64,000 nucleotides of DNA from Porphyra umbilicalis (Eukaryota; Rhodophyta; Bangiophyceae; Bangiales; Bangiaceae), in NCBI GenBank assembly GCA_002049455.2, contig KV918761.1, positions 1-64,000 on the forward strand, in the 5' to 3' direction. The position numbers and the translations under genes are program-made. The notes under the pieces are model-generated. The model saw only the letters and a program-made list of their open reading frames with translations. It did not search any database and was not told the DNA's origin. This document shows, piece after piece, positions 10,270 through 20,899 of this stretch; the stretch's first letter is position 1; every line of letters begins with the position of its first letter.

Positions 10270-12551
10270 ATGGACGATCCACTCGACGTCTCTGCGGATG
10301 CGATGCTGGCGGACCCCATCGACGGCGAAGTTGCCACCGCGGTGGCGGCCCACATGCAGGCGCTGTGGCGCTATCGTCGTCGCATCCGCCGGTCGCGGCT
10401 CGGCCGGCGGCGGCATATTGGGTCGGTGCCTGGTTGCCGGCCGAACAAGAACCGTGATTTTCGATCAGGTTTGCGAGCTATTTTGAGGGACTATTTTGGA
10501 TTGGACGGCTGCCCTCCCGTATACGACGAGGCGGACTTTGAGAGACGGTTCCGTGTGCCCCGGTCAGTGTTTTTGCGTATCTACCACGCCGTGAAGGGTC
10601 GCCCCTTCTTTGCGCAACGTATTAACGCGACGGGCAGATCCAAGGCACACCCCTCGCAAAAGGTGGTGGCTGCTTTCCGAGTGATTGCCTACGGAGAGGC
10701 GCCCGATCGAACTGATGAATACGTTTGTTTGTCCGCATCGACCATAGTTATGTCTGTTCGAGAGCTTCTACGTTTCACTGTAGATGAGTTGGGTCCGGCA
10801 TGTTTGCGTCCCCCCACTCCGGCCGAGCTGGAGCGTATCCTGGAGCGCAATGCGCAACGGGGATTGCCTGGGTGTATGGGATCGCTGGACTGCAGCCATT
10901 GGGAGTGGGCGAACTGCCCCAAGGCGTTTGCCGGCATGTATCAGAATCGGCACGGCAAACGCTCTGTGGTAATGGAAACTGTTTGCGATGAGGACCTGTG
11001 GATATGGCATTTGATTGTCGGTTGCCCTGGTTCTCAGAATGACCTCAATGTTATGCATGCTTCCCCTCTGTATTTGTCTGTGACGGGAGGCGAGTGGCCG
11101 CCTGGTACGTTTTCATACACAGCTAAGGCACCACTTGCACGCTCTTGTATTATCTGGTAGATGGAATTTACCCTCCCTTTGCGTTTTTCGTGTCTCCGTT
11201 CCCCGACCCCACCACAGAAGTTGAGACGACATTCAACCGGCTCCAAGAAGCTTTGCAGAAAGATGTGGAACGGCTATATGCCGTTCTAACTGCACGCTTC
11301 CACATCGCTTTACACCCCGCACGGCATGTCACCTTCGAGTCAATGGTCACCGTCGCGAAGGCGGTGGCCATCTTACACAATATGGTGACGGAGAAGCGAC
11401 GCAATGGGTACGTGTCACGCTCTCGAATGGCCGCCGCTGCCCAGGCGACGGCCGGCGGTAGCGGCGGCGGAGGCGCAGTCGGTGGCGGAGCCGAGGGAGT
11501 GGGGAACGGGGCTGCTGAGACCCCGGCCGCGGCCGGTGGTGCGGCCGGCGCTGCGGCCGGCGACGGGGTTGGTGGGGGTAGCGGTGGTGGGACGGGTATG
11601 ATGGCTGATGGTGGTGCTCCCGCCGCCGGTGTTGGCGCAGCCGGCGGCGGGGCTGGAAGGGGTGGCGGTGGTGAGACGGGTTTGGGTCCTGATGGTGGTG
11701 CTCTTGCCGCCGGTGTTGGCGCAGCCGGCGGCGGGGCTGGTGGGGGTGGGGGCGGTGGGACGGGTATGATGGTTGATGGTGGTGGTCCCGCCGCCAGTGT
11801 TGGCGCAGCCGGCGGCGGGGCTGGTGGGGCTGGCGGTGGTGGGACGGGTATGATGGCTGACGGTGGTGCTCCCGCCGCAGGTGTTGGCGCAGCCGGCGGC
11901 GGGGCTGGTGGGGGTTGGGGCGGTGGGACGGGTATGATGATTGATGGTGGTGGTCCCGCCGCCAGTGTTGGCGCAGCCGGCGGCGGGGCTGGTGGGCCTG
12001 GCGGTGGTGAGACGGGTATGATGGCTGATGGTGGTGCTCCCGCCGCCGGTGTTGGCGCAGCCGGCGGCGGGGCTGGTGGGGGTTGGGGCGGTGGGACGGG
12101 TATGATGGTTGATGCTGGTGGTCCCGCTGCCGGTGTTGGTGCAGCCGGCGGCGGGGCTGGTAGGGATGGCGGTGGTGGGACGGGTATGATGGCTGATGGT
12201 GGTGCTCCCGCCGCCGGTGATGGCGCAGTCGGCGGCGGGGCTGGTGGGGGTGGGGGCAGTGGGACGGATCCGACGGGAGGCGGAGGCAGCCACGCCGCCG
12301 GCGGCGGTGCGGCCGGTGGCAGTCCACAGAGCAATGCGAACAGTCCAGGGGGCAGCGACGGCCCGCCAGCGGGTGTGGCCGCCCCTGTCATCGCGCCGGC
12401 CGGCGCGCTTCCGCCCGGAAGTTTAGGCGACGCGCTGAACGCTTGGGCGGTGGCACGGGACGAGGAGGAGCACGAGCGCATGAGGCATGACCTTGCTGAA
12501 CACGTGTGGGTGGAGAAAAGCACGCTTCTTGCGCCCTGCGTGGGAGTATAA
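10270..12551 (+). pseudogene. PIF/Harbinger-type transposase, copy A
   Basis: This is a DDE nuclease of the plant-transposon / HARBI1 type (Pfam Plant_tran). The first frame (10270-11160, 296 residues) has FERRFRVPRSVFLRIYHAVK, then GSLDCSHWEW with catalytic Asp207, then PGSQNDLNVM with Asp258. The second frame (to 12551) resumes at YYLVDGIYPPFAFF and carries KDVERLYAVLTARF, whose Glu is the third catalytic residue. A frameshift near 11125-11160 separates them. After ILHNMV comes a glycine/alanine-rich linker built of 84-bp repeats, then a C-terminal peptide MRHDLAEHVWVEKSTLLAP that recurs in copies B and C. The gene converges with a trihelix partner at 14243-17439. All three catalytic residues survive, so this is the least decayed catalytic core of the three. 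Confidence 0.9.
11580..12260 (+). repeat. 84-bp in-frame tandem repeat in transposase A tail
   Basis: About eight copies of an 84-bp unit begin near 11590, 11676, 11760, 11844, 11928, 12012, 12096 and 12180, each marked by GACGGGTATGATGG or a close variant. Each unit encodes 28 residues of the type GTGMMADGGAPAAGVGAAGG. The length keeps the transposase frame, so the array forms a flexible linker between the nuclease domain and the conserved C-terminal peptide. Confidence 0.9.
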
Positions 12552-12557
12552 AAGCTT

Positions 12558-12592
12558 CCTTTTTTTCCCTGCTGCGCAGGGTTTTTTTTTTA
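12558..12592 (+). other. T-tract / GC hairpin / T-tract motif after transposase A
   Basis: Nine bases after the stop codon of copy A comes a run of T, then the perfect hairpin CCCTGCTGCGCAGGG (six-base stem), then a second run of about ten T. The same layout is found downstream of four other element genes in the window, always with this polarity relative to the gene. It could be a transcription-termination or 3'-end-processing signal; that role is inference. Confidence 0.6.
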
Positions 12593-12649
12593 CTTCGATC
12601 ACGTCGTCAGGAGAGGATATTTTGGGGGGCGGCGGACAGGGTCGACGTC

Positions 12650-13985
12650 TTCATGTGACTGCCCCGCCGCTGGAGTTGGCGAGACAAGCGGCGCACGTGT
12701 GCGGCGGGCATGGAAAGGGGCGGATTGCCGGCGGCGTCGGTATTGCCGGCGGCAGCTCTGCGTGTTGGGGGGGGGGCAGACAAGGAAGGCGTCCACGTGT
12801 GACTGCTCCGCCGCTGGCTTTGGCAAGACAGGCGGCGCGCGTGTCAGGCGGGGAGGGGTGCTGGTGTGTCGCCGCCAGCGTCGGTATTGCCGGCGGCGGC
12901 TCTGCGTGTTGGGGGGTGGGTGGGCATGAGCGGCGTCCACATGTGCCTGCTCCGCCACCGGCGCTGGCGAGACCGGCGGTGGGCGTGTCAGGCGAGGAGG
13001 GGTTCCGGTGTGTCGCTGCAGGCGTCGGTATTGCCGGCGGCGGCTCTGCGTGTTGGGGGGGGGCGGGCAAGGGAGGCGTCCACGTGTGACTGCTCCGCCG
13101 CCGGCGTTGGCAAGACCGGCGGCGGGCGTGTCAGGCAAGGAGGGGTTCCGGTGTGTCGCTGCCGGCGTCGGTATTGCCGGCGGCGGCTCTGCGTGTTGGG
13201 GGGGGGGCGGGCAAGGGAGGCGTCCATGTGTGACTGCTCCTCCGCCGGCGTTGGCAAGACCGGCGGCTGTTGGACTGTGATGCTCGTCGCCGACTCCACT
13301 GGCTGTTCGCCGTTGGACGATGGTCGGTGACCCTTATGGTACCCCACATGGTACATTTGCAAGACGTGGTCAAGTTGCACACAATTGTGTTGGGTCATCT
13401 TGGGGCGTTACTTTTGGCATGTTTTGGATTTGATCTTCGCTTTGCTCTAGTGGCTTTTGATTTGGTGAGTGATTCGATTTGGTGCGAGGGCGTGGGCGTC
13501 GGTGTGGGCGCGAGAGGGGGGGGCACTTGGGCCGGTGGGGACTATTTTTGAGGTGCTCTCGGTTGGGAGAGGCGGGCGATCCTGAGGACAACCAACAAAG
13601 CACGTTCGCACACACACACACAAGCTCAAGCCACTCAACCACTTCACCGTGGTCCCCCAACCCCTATCCCCACTGCGTTTCAGCAGCGGCGGGCGTGTCA
13701 GGCGGGGAGGGGTGCTTGTGTGGCGCCGCCGGCATCGGTGTTGCCGGCAGCGGTTCTGCGTGTTTTGGGGGGGGTGGGCATGGGGGGCGTCCACGTGTGA
13801 CTGCTCCGCCGCCGGCGTTGGCAAGACCGGCGGCGGGCGTGTCGGGCGGGGAGGGGTGCTGGTGTGTCGCCGCTGGTGTCGGTATGGCCGGCGGCGGCTC
13901 TGCGTTTACGGGGGGGGGGCGGGCAAGGCAGACGTTCACTTGTGACTGCTCCGCCGCCGGCGTTGACAAGACCGGCGGCGGTTGC
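12650..13985. repeat. 144-bp GC-rich satellite array, interrupted by a solo LTR
   Basis: About seven units of 144 bp, with the recognisable CGTCCACGTGTGACTGCTCC join near 12790, 12934, 13078, 13222, 13790 and (diverged) 13930. Once the 418-bp LTR and its 5-bp duplication are removed, the spacing stays close to 144. Each unit ends in a run of 8 to 12 G followed by CGGGCAAGG. 144 is divisible by three and the array is open in frames on both strands, but it lies in the 3' flanks between two convergent Harbinger genes and is probably non-coding. Confidence 0.9.
13268..13685 (+). repeat. Solo Copia LTR with 5-bp target duplication
   Basis: A 418-bp copy of the LTR at 1140-1547, in the opposite orientation, beginning TGTTGGACTG and ending TTTCAGCA. 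It is flanked on both sides by GCGGC (13263-13267 and 13686-13690), the 5-bp target-site duplication expected of LTR integration. No internal region remains, so it is a solo LTR left by recombination. It split one unit of the 144-bp satellite, which dates the array as older than this insertion. Confidence 0.93.
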
Positions 13986-14156
13986 TTGGAGCGCGGAAGG
14001 GACCGGGCATGTTGCCGCCGGCGTCCTTGCGCCGACATGTGTGGGAGGTGTAGCGCCCGTCGCCGGTGTTTGTGCGAGGTACTCTACAGTGGCAGGGAAT
14101 GCAGGGGATCCACGGGGGGTGTTGCGCATTCGTGGTAAGATGCGCGGTGCACAGAA

Positions 14157-14192
14157 GTAGGAAAAAAAACCCTGCCCAACGGGGAAAAAGAA
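14157..14192 (-). other. T-tract / GC core / T-tract motif after trihelix gene 1
   Basis: On the minus strand a run of five T, the core CCCCGTTGGGCAGGG (partly self-complementary) and a run of eight T followed by CCTAC lie about 50 bases beyond the stop codon of the trihelix partner gene. The layout and the CCTAC ending match the motif near 33344-33378. Confidence 0.6.
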
Positions 14193-14242
14193 CCTTCGGC
14201 ACGCTAAAGAACAAAGCACATACACATCAAACACTACAGGGA

Positions 14243-17200
14243 CTAGGAATGGTCATCGTCCCCACTGGCCTCTTGAACAGCACAGTCGGCGTCGTCCGCC
14301 GCCTTTTCGTGGTGCATGGGCACCAAGTACACCTCATCGTCGTCATTCAAAGTAGTTAAAGCGGCAGCAAGTGCCGCCGCCGCCTTCGCCTGCTTTGTCA
14401 CCTGGGACCGAGCGCCACGGCTCGGCCTGCCTCGGCCTGTCGACTTGGGAACAGGATCTATCGTCGCAGGCGCCACCGGCGTGTTGTCCTCAGACGCCGG
14501 CGGCGATTGCACCTCGGACTCTACTGCTGCAGGCTTGTTGCCGGCCGGCGGCGACGGATGCACCTCCGACACGTCCGCCGGTGCGGTCGACGACCTCGCG
14601 TGCTCCTCGGACTCGACTGCCGCCGGCTTGTTGCCGACCGGCGGCGGCGGATGCACCTCCGACACGGCCGCCGGTGCGGTCGACGATCCCGCGTCCGTCG
14701 CCGCGGCGGCAGCCGTCCCCGCCGGGCCCGACGACACCGCCGGCGGGGAAGAGGACAAGTCCATGCCAGCCGCCGCCATCAGCTTGCGCGCGTGCATCTT
14801 GCGGAAGGCAATCGCCTCGGGGGTTTCGCGCATCTCCGCGGTGTTGAAAAACGCCACAGTTGTCCGCTCCGTCGTTGCCCGCGCCAGCGCCAGCAGAGCG
14901 TCCGAGCTGTCCTTTAGTGTCCGCGACGCGCGGATGTTCTCATTTATCTTCCGCTTGGCCGCCTTGGGATCCGCGCGGACGTGACTGGAAGGCACGCGCC
15001 GCCGGCGGCCCATTCTCTTCCACGCTCGAGTCGCTTGGGGAGGCACGGCCGCCGGCAGACACGCTTGAGGAGCCGGCGCCGCCGGCGCCGCCGTCTGCGG
15101 CGGCGGCCCCGGCGGCGCCGCTAAACTTGTCGACGTGGCGTAACACCCGCCAACACGACACCCACAGGCAGGTCGTCTGCCTCGCCTTCCGGCTCGTTGT
15201 CTTGCCCTTCGCCTTGTCAGATGCCCGGTCCTTCCCCATCGCCTCGTAAGTGTTGAGCCCGCAAAAGCGCGCCACAGCGGCGCTGATCAAATCCTCGTCG
15301 CTCGGATTGCCTGTCAGCGACAGCCGCTTAACGGCCAAGTAGTGCCAGCCAAACTCGCTCACCCCTCTCCAGAACTTGTCCCACTGCTTGTGCGCCCCCC
15401 CGACACCGCGCTCGGCGCACCGTCGAGCGCCAGGGCGACCGGCCAATAGGCGCTTCCACTCCCCGACCACGTCGCCCAAAAGGTTGTCCCCGTCTGGTCC
15501 GACCCCTTCACAGCGTCCAATGATGTAGACAGATAGGCCCGGCTGAGGGCCTCCCGCTCCTCGTCCGTCCAGCCAGGCCCAGTCCCCATGGCAGCCGGCG
15601 CGTAGGTGGCGGCAAGCAGTTCGGCGCCCTCGCCGCCACCCACAGGTGAGGAAGGGGGCATGAACCGCCCGCCCCGGCGACCGCCGAGACGAACGTGCCA
15701 CCGCCGCCGGAAGGTGATGTGCCGTCGCCGGCTGGCGGTGGTCGCGCAGCAGCCGGCGGCACCTGCACGTTCGTGCGAACCGCGTCGCCGCCGGTACCGG
15801 CGGCCGGTGATGAGCGGCGGCCGGCGGGCGGGGACGGAGCAGCAGCTGGCGGCACTTGTCCGTCGGGACGGGGCGCGTCGCCGCCGGTACAGGCGGCCGG
15901 TGATGCGCCGCCGCCGGCTAGCGGCGATTGGGCAGCAGCCGGCGGCACTTATCCGTTCGCGCGGGGCGCGTCGCCGCCCGTGCCGGCGGCAGGTGATGCG
16001 CCGCCGCCGGTACCGGCGGCCGGTGACGAGCCGCCGCCGGCAAGCGGTGGTTGGGCAACAGCCGGCGGCACTTGTCCGTTTAGGCGGGGCGCGTCGCCCC
16101 CCGTACCGGCCGCCGGTGATGCGCCGCCGCCGGCGCGAGGCGATCCGCCGCCGCCGGCAAGAGGGAATGGAGCACGAGCCGGCGGCATTTGTCCGTCTGT
16201 GCGGGTCGCACCGCCGCCGGTAGCAGCGACTGCTGATGAGCCGCCGCCGGCAAGCGCGGACGGGGCAGCAGCAGGCGGCACTTGTCCGTCAGGGCGGGGC
16301 GCGTCGCCGCCGGTACAGGTGGCCGGTGTTGCGCCGCCGCCGGCTAGCGGCGATTGGGCAGCAGCCGGCGGCACTTGTCCGTTCGCGCGGGGCGCGTCGT
16401 TGCCCTTGCCGCCGGCCGTTGATGCGCCGCCGCCGGTACCGGCGGCCGGTGACGAGCCGCCGCCGGCAAGCGGTGGTTGGGCAACAGCCGGCGGCACTTG
16501 TCTGTTTAAGCGGGGCGCGTCGCCCCCCGTCCTGGCGGCCGGTGATGCACCGCCGCCGGCTCGAGGCGATCCGCCGCCGCCGGCGAGCGGGGACGGAGCA
16601 ACAGCCGGCTGCACTTGTCCGTCGGTGCGGCGCGCGTGGCCGCCGGTACAGGCGGCCGGTGATGCGCCGCCGCCGGCTAGCGGCGATTGGGCAGCAGCCG
16701 GCAGCGCTGGTCCGTCGCCGAAGGGCCCACAACGCGCACCGTAGCCGCCGGCGTCCGGAAGTCTGCCACCGACCGGCGGCTGCCAATTGTCGCGGATCGG
16801 CTCAAAGGCGCAGGTCTCGGGAGGTCCTCCACCCGGCGGCCCCCAGTTGTTGTAGGGTCCCGCGTGGCCGCCGGCTTGACGACTTGCGTGACCTCCCAAC
16901 GGCCCCCAGTTGTCTTGGCGTGCAGCGCGGCCGCCGGCTTGACGACTTTCTTGGGCACCCGGCGGCCACCAATCCTCGCTCAGTGGCCCAGAGCCACCGG
17001 GCTGATGGGGACGCTGCCTGCCCGGCGGCACCCAGTTCCGCCTCGGCGAAGGCTGGCTATTGGGATGGAAGCCACCGCCGCCGTGGCCACCGGGCTGTTG
17101 ATCTCCTCGACCTTGAGAGCCCGCCGGCTCCCACACGTCACGGCGGGGAGATCTGGCCCTGTCCCGCGAGTCCCGTCCCCGGCCGCCGTACTCGTGGTCC

Positions 17201-17439
17201 GGTTGGAACGACGGCTCCCAGTGGCCGCCGGCTTGAGAAGACCGACCAGCCGGCGACGCCCAGCCACAGCGGCGAGGAGATACTCGCCGGCCGCCCGTAT
17301 CCCACCCCAGACCGCCGTGTTCGCCGTTGCCGTCGGGCCATTGCTCCCAACGGCCGCCGGCTTGATTGCCCTTCCAGGGAGCCGGCGGCACCCACTCGTC
17401 ACGCGGCGGCAGCAACGGCCGTCCCGCTCCCCCTCCCAA
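14243..17439 (-). pseudogene. Trihelix/SANT-like Harbinger partner protein 1
   Basis: In PIF/Harbinger elements a second gene encodes a Myb/SANT-like DNA-binding protein that works with the transposase. Here, reading down the minus strand, a Trp/Gly/Pro-rich N-terminus (17440-16750) with repeated DNWGPLGG-like units leads into a repeat region (16740-15720). A trihelix segment follows with GWTDEEREALSRAYLS and GTTFW (about 15590-15480). Next come KQWDKFWRGVSEFGWHY and LTGNPSDEDLISAAVARF, then CLWVSCWRVLRHVDKF, and a C-terminal block with KAAKRKINENIRASRTLKDS, as in NAM-associated domains. These segments lie in more than one frame, so there are at least two frameshifts or unrecognised introns. 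The gene faces transposase A tail to tail. Its N-terminal limit is uncertain. Confidence 0.75.
15720..16740. repeat. GC-rich coding repeat in trihelix protein 1
   Basis: About ten degenerate units of roughly 90-100 bp, recognisable by GCAGCAGCCGGCGGCACTTG and GCCGCCGGTACCGGCGGCCGG. On the minus strand they encode units of the type DGQVPPAAAPSPLAGGG followed by SPAAGTGGDAPR. The plus strand is also open over 349 residues because of the composition; I treat that frame as a shadow. Confidence 0.8.
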
Positions 17440-17539
17440 ATGTCCGCCACCTTGGTTGGGATAAAACCTTGGTACCGGTCCCCAGCTGCCGCGCGCCGGC
17501 AGTGACGACCGTCCTGCCCGCCCGGCCCCATTGCCGCCG

Positions 17540-18430
17540 CCCTGGTTCGGTGTAGCGGTTAGGCGGCGGCACCTAGGCGCCGCCAGCTACCGGCGGTCGT
17601 TGGCCAGCCGGCGGCGCACAGCTACGAGAGACAGGAAGCGCGGGCCCCCCGCGTCGTGGGGCCGACGTCGAGCAAGGTGAGCAGCCCGCGACGTGGCAGG
17701 AGCACGTGCACCGCGCGAGCACCGCGAGCCGCTCTTGATGACAACGACGCTGGTGACGGCGACGCTCCGTGTCGCGCTCCCGGTCCGGCTTACGGGTCAT
17801 GATCGGAAAGGGGGGGGGGGAAGAAGGCTGGCTTTTGAAGGCCGGAGCTGGAGACGGGGACAAGGGGGGAGCGGTGACCAGAGCACATGGGCGCGCCGCC
17901 GGAGCTCGCGGTACACCGGCGGCGTGTCGGTTGCAACAGGCGCGCGCGGGAGGCAAGAAGGAGAGAACCAGCACGAGTGGGGCAGGAGGAGGAGGGGCAG
18001 GAGCCGCCGGCGTCTTCGGCTCAGGCACGCCGGCGGCAAGCACGTGATCGGTGTCGCGCAGGCGGTCGCTGGGCCAGAGGGCGGGAGGGCGGCGCGCCCC
18101 CTCAAGCTGCACCAGTGCCCGACCGTGCCCGCGGGACCCCTCGTGCGTGCTGGACAAGGGGGCGGGGCAGGGCGCAGGCCCGCAGCGGGCCCAAAACACA
18201 CGATGTGTCTTCGAGGGCGCCCGAGGTGGACACGAACCCCGGGTGTCGCCTCCCCAGCCGCAATGCGCGGTGGCCCGCGCGCCCTCCACGCACCCCCGCC
18301 CAATCCGCAGTGGTCACGGGGTGGCCCCAAATCACCGGTTGGGCGGAAGGGGGGCACACAGGACACAGGAAACAACACAATCTGATCACGGGCCGGCTGA
18401 CCCCTCGCCGCATCAAATCCGCCTCCCATC
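17540..18430. other. Unassigned GC-rich sequence
   Basis: Open on both strands with Arg/Ala/Gly/Pro-rich translations of about 230-290 residues and no recognised domain. It could hold the upstream part or promoter of the trihelix gene. No terminal inverted repeat was found. Confidence 0.35.
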
Positions 18431-20897
18431 TGAGTTTTTCTAAACAATTCCGCGAGCCAATGACAAGGCTCCATACGACTACAACCTTATCAATATTTCC
18501 CCATGTCAAGCAAACAAATCGTGAGACTGGTTGTGGGATCGGACTAGTATTCTGGCGTCGGACAAGCGATACTGCCCCAATGGATTTTTGCACCAGCCCA
18601 CCTCCAGGGACTGCCAACGCCTGGTCCAACCAACGGCGTCGGCCACCGTTGCTTCTGGAAGCACCCGAATGGCGCTTCGGGACGGACCGCGCGGTCCACG
18701 ACTCGGGCTTGCCGCGACAGCGCATCGCATCACGCACCCGTTGAGGGAACCTCGACCAACGCCAGCACCTCTTTTGTGTCCCGTGAGACTCGGGTTTGAG
18801 ACAAGTGTGCCAAGTTTCTCCCGCCATGCTGACTCTGGACGCGTGGTGCGCCCACTTCGTCCGATGTTCACGATTCGTGTCTCTCTATTTCAGACGTGTG
18901 TGCCAAAAGGGTATTTTATTGACGCGATTTGGAAGGTTCCACAAGGATCATAGACACTTTGTCTCACGATCTCTGCCGCACGGCAGCCATTTCGTCCGGT
19001 GTGTCTTACCATCGAGACTGCTTCACGATATGCACGAATTTCGACCACTTGGGGACGAACGTTGCTGGGCGCGCATCCCCGATCTTGCTTTCCCCATCTG
19101 GTCATCATGTAGCCCTCGTTTCCGGTAACTCCAGGAGGGCAGAGGGCCCTTTTGCATGAGAAAAATGGGGGGCCGCTCACCGCCCTCCACGTAAGCAAAC
19201 GTGGCATATTCCGTTTGTGGTTCCAGAACTTGGGGGAGACGTTGTTGGGTGTGCTCTGAGAAGCCCAACGACAGCAAATAAGGAGAAGGACGGGAGTGTC
19301 GACCTTTGATCTTGAGCTTCCAACAGATTTTACCGGGGCACAAACGCCGCTCACCCATTGGACGTGGATCGACGGCTGCCCCTTACAGCACGATGTGGGA
19401 ACGATGCTTCCTGATCGGCAGTCTGTCCATTTTTGGGGGAAGTGCCATATCCCTCCTGAGCATGCTTGGCCAGAGTGGAATATGCCCATGTTGACCCTTC
19501 TCCCGGTCTGTACCGGCCTTATGTAGTACCCCTTTCGGGGGTGCATTGGGCACTTCCGGACGAAACAAGTGCGAAACAACTGCACAACACATTTTCTGGA
19601 AAGGAGCCTACAGGGAGCTTTCAAGTGTGCTGGTCACGATGGTATGCGTCGTTTTGCCTATAAAAGGATTCACCATGCCTGTTTGGGCTCAGCAGGGTAC
19701 CGGCCGTCTGAAGCTGCCGCCGCCACTCCAGCCCGACCAACCTACCCATTGATCAACATTCTATATGCGCTTGCCTCCAGAAGCACGGAGCATTGTGTCA
19801 AGAAGAACAGGCCGTATCTAGTACATCTGCAAAGAGCCTAGAGAACGTGGCGTGCTAACCCAGCCCCCACGCGGCATTCTTGTTGGGTGCACTAGCCTTA
19901 CAGAAGCGTGGCAAGCTGCTAGACCCCTCTATCAACCACACACAATGGTGGATGCCCAAGCAGATGAAGGTGTGGGGCAGACGCTCTCTTCGCCCAGGTA
20001 TTGTGCCCCTGCAATGTGGACTGCGAGGGAAACAGGGGGACGCCGAATTATCCGACGGTCAACCCCTCCGCTTGAAAAGCACAATAAGAATACAAAGACA
20101 CACCCGGTTTCCATCTATGACACACACGCGGGAAAGAATAAAACAAGAGCAGACACCTCCCTGCACCCGCGAGCGCACTCCACCACACCACAGCCACCCC
20201 AACCAAGCACAATGCGAGACCAGCGGGGCAGCCGCCAGCGACTGTCGGAGTAACAGGGGCCTGGTGGCGGCATGCCGCAGGGGTGTCAGGGAGGGGCGGG
20301 CGCAGGGCGGCACCAGGCGGCGAGAAGTCACCGACCATCGGCGGGCGACGGGGAGGCACCCGACACTGGTGGGGCGCCGACCGGCGGCTGGGCGACAGCC
20401 ATAGGCGGGAGATGTGAACTGCGGTGGGGGAAGCAGCCAGAGTGGCGGCAGCGGGCCGCGGGAAGGCAGAGGACACCGGTGGACAATGGGGGGGCGGCGG
20501 GCAGCTGCGGGGCGGCTCTCGTGGCTGGGAGCTCTTGGGGGTGATGCTTGTTCTGTAAATGGGGTGAAGAATAGCCGTAGGTTAGGCACAAAGGGCGTAC
20601 TGGACTGGTAAGTATATGAGCCCTCGGAAACTTCACTGCCTGCAACGCTCTGAGGAGCTGTAACCCCCTCCCGCTTGACACTATTGAACATTGGTCAGAG
20701 GAGGGCGGTCATGCAACCACGCACTGAACCGGGCCATTGCCCAGCGGATGGCCCGAATGAGCAAAGGCGTCCCCGGCCGCGATGCCGGCCGCCCGGGCCA
20801 CAGCAGCCACGTGGGTGCACCACAGGCCTTCCTGCCATCCTTCCCTCCTAGCCCCCCCACCTGCCACTTTTCCTGGCAGGCTTGGATAGTTTCCAAT
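18431..20897. other. Unassigned sequence, AT-richer
   Basis: Composition drops toward balanced AT/GC and open frames shorten, which suggests non-coding DNA. A TATA-like CCTATAAAAGG is present near 19657. The part from about 20270 to 20560 turns GC-rich again without a recognisable product. Nothing else could be supported. Confidence 0.35.
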
Positions 20898-20899
20898 TA

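Noticed and set aside
11168-12523. 451-residue minus-strand Pro/Ala-rich frame opposite transposase A
   Set aside because: It is the mirror of the in-frame 84-bp repeats. The conserved domain and C-terminal peptide are on the plus strand.
13447-13824. Minus-strand frame across the Copia solo LTR into the satellite
   Set aside because: It spans an LTR boundary and a target duplication, so it cannot be an original gene.
15695-16744. 349-residue plus-strand Pro/Ala-rich frame
   Set aside because: Shadow of the repeat region whose minus-strand reading leads into the trihelix domain.
19657-19667. TATA-like CCTATAAAAGG as a promoter
   Set aside because: No gene follows in a sensible position, and one such string in several kilobases is expected by chance.
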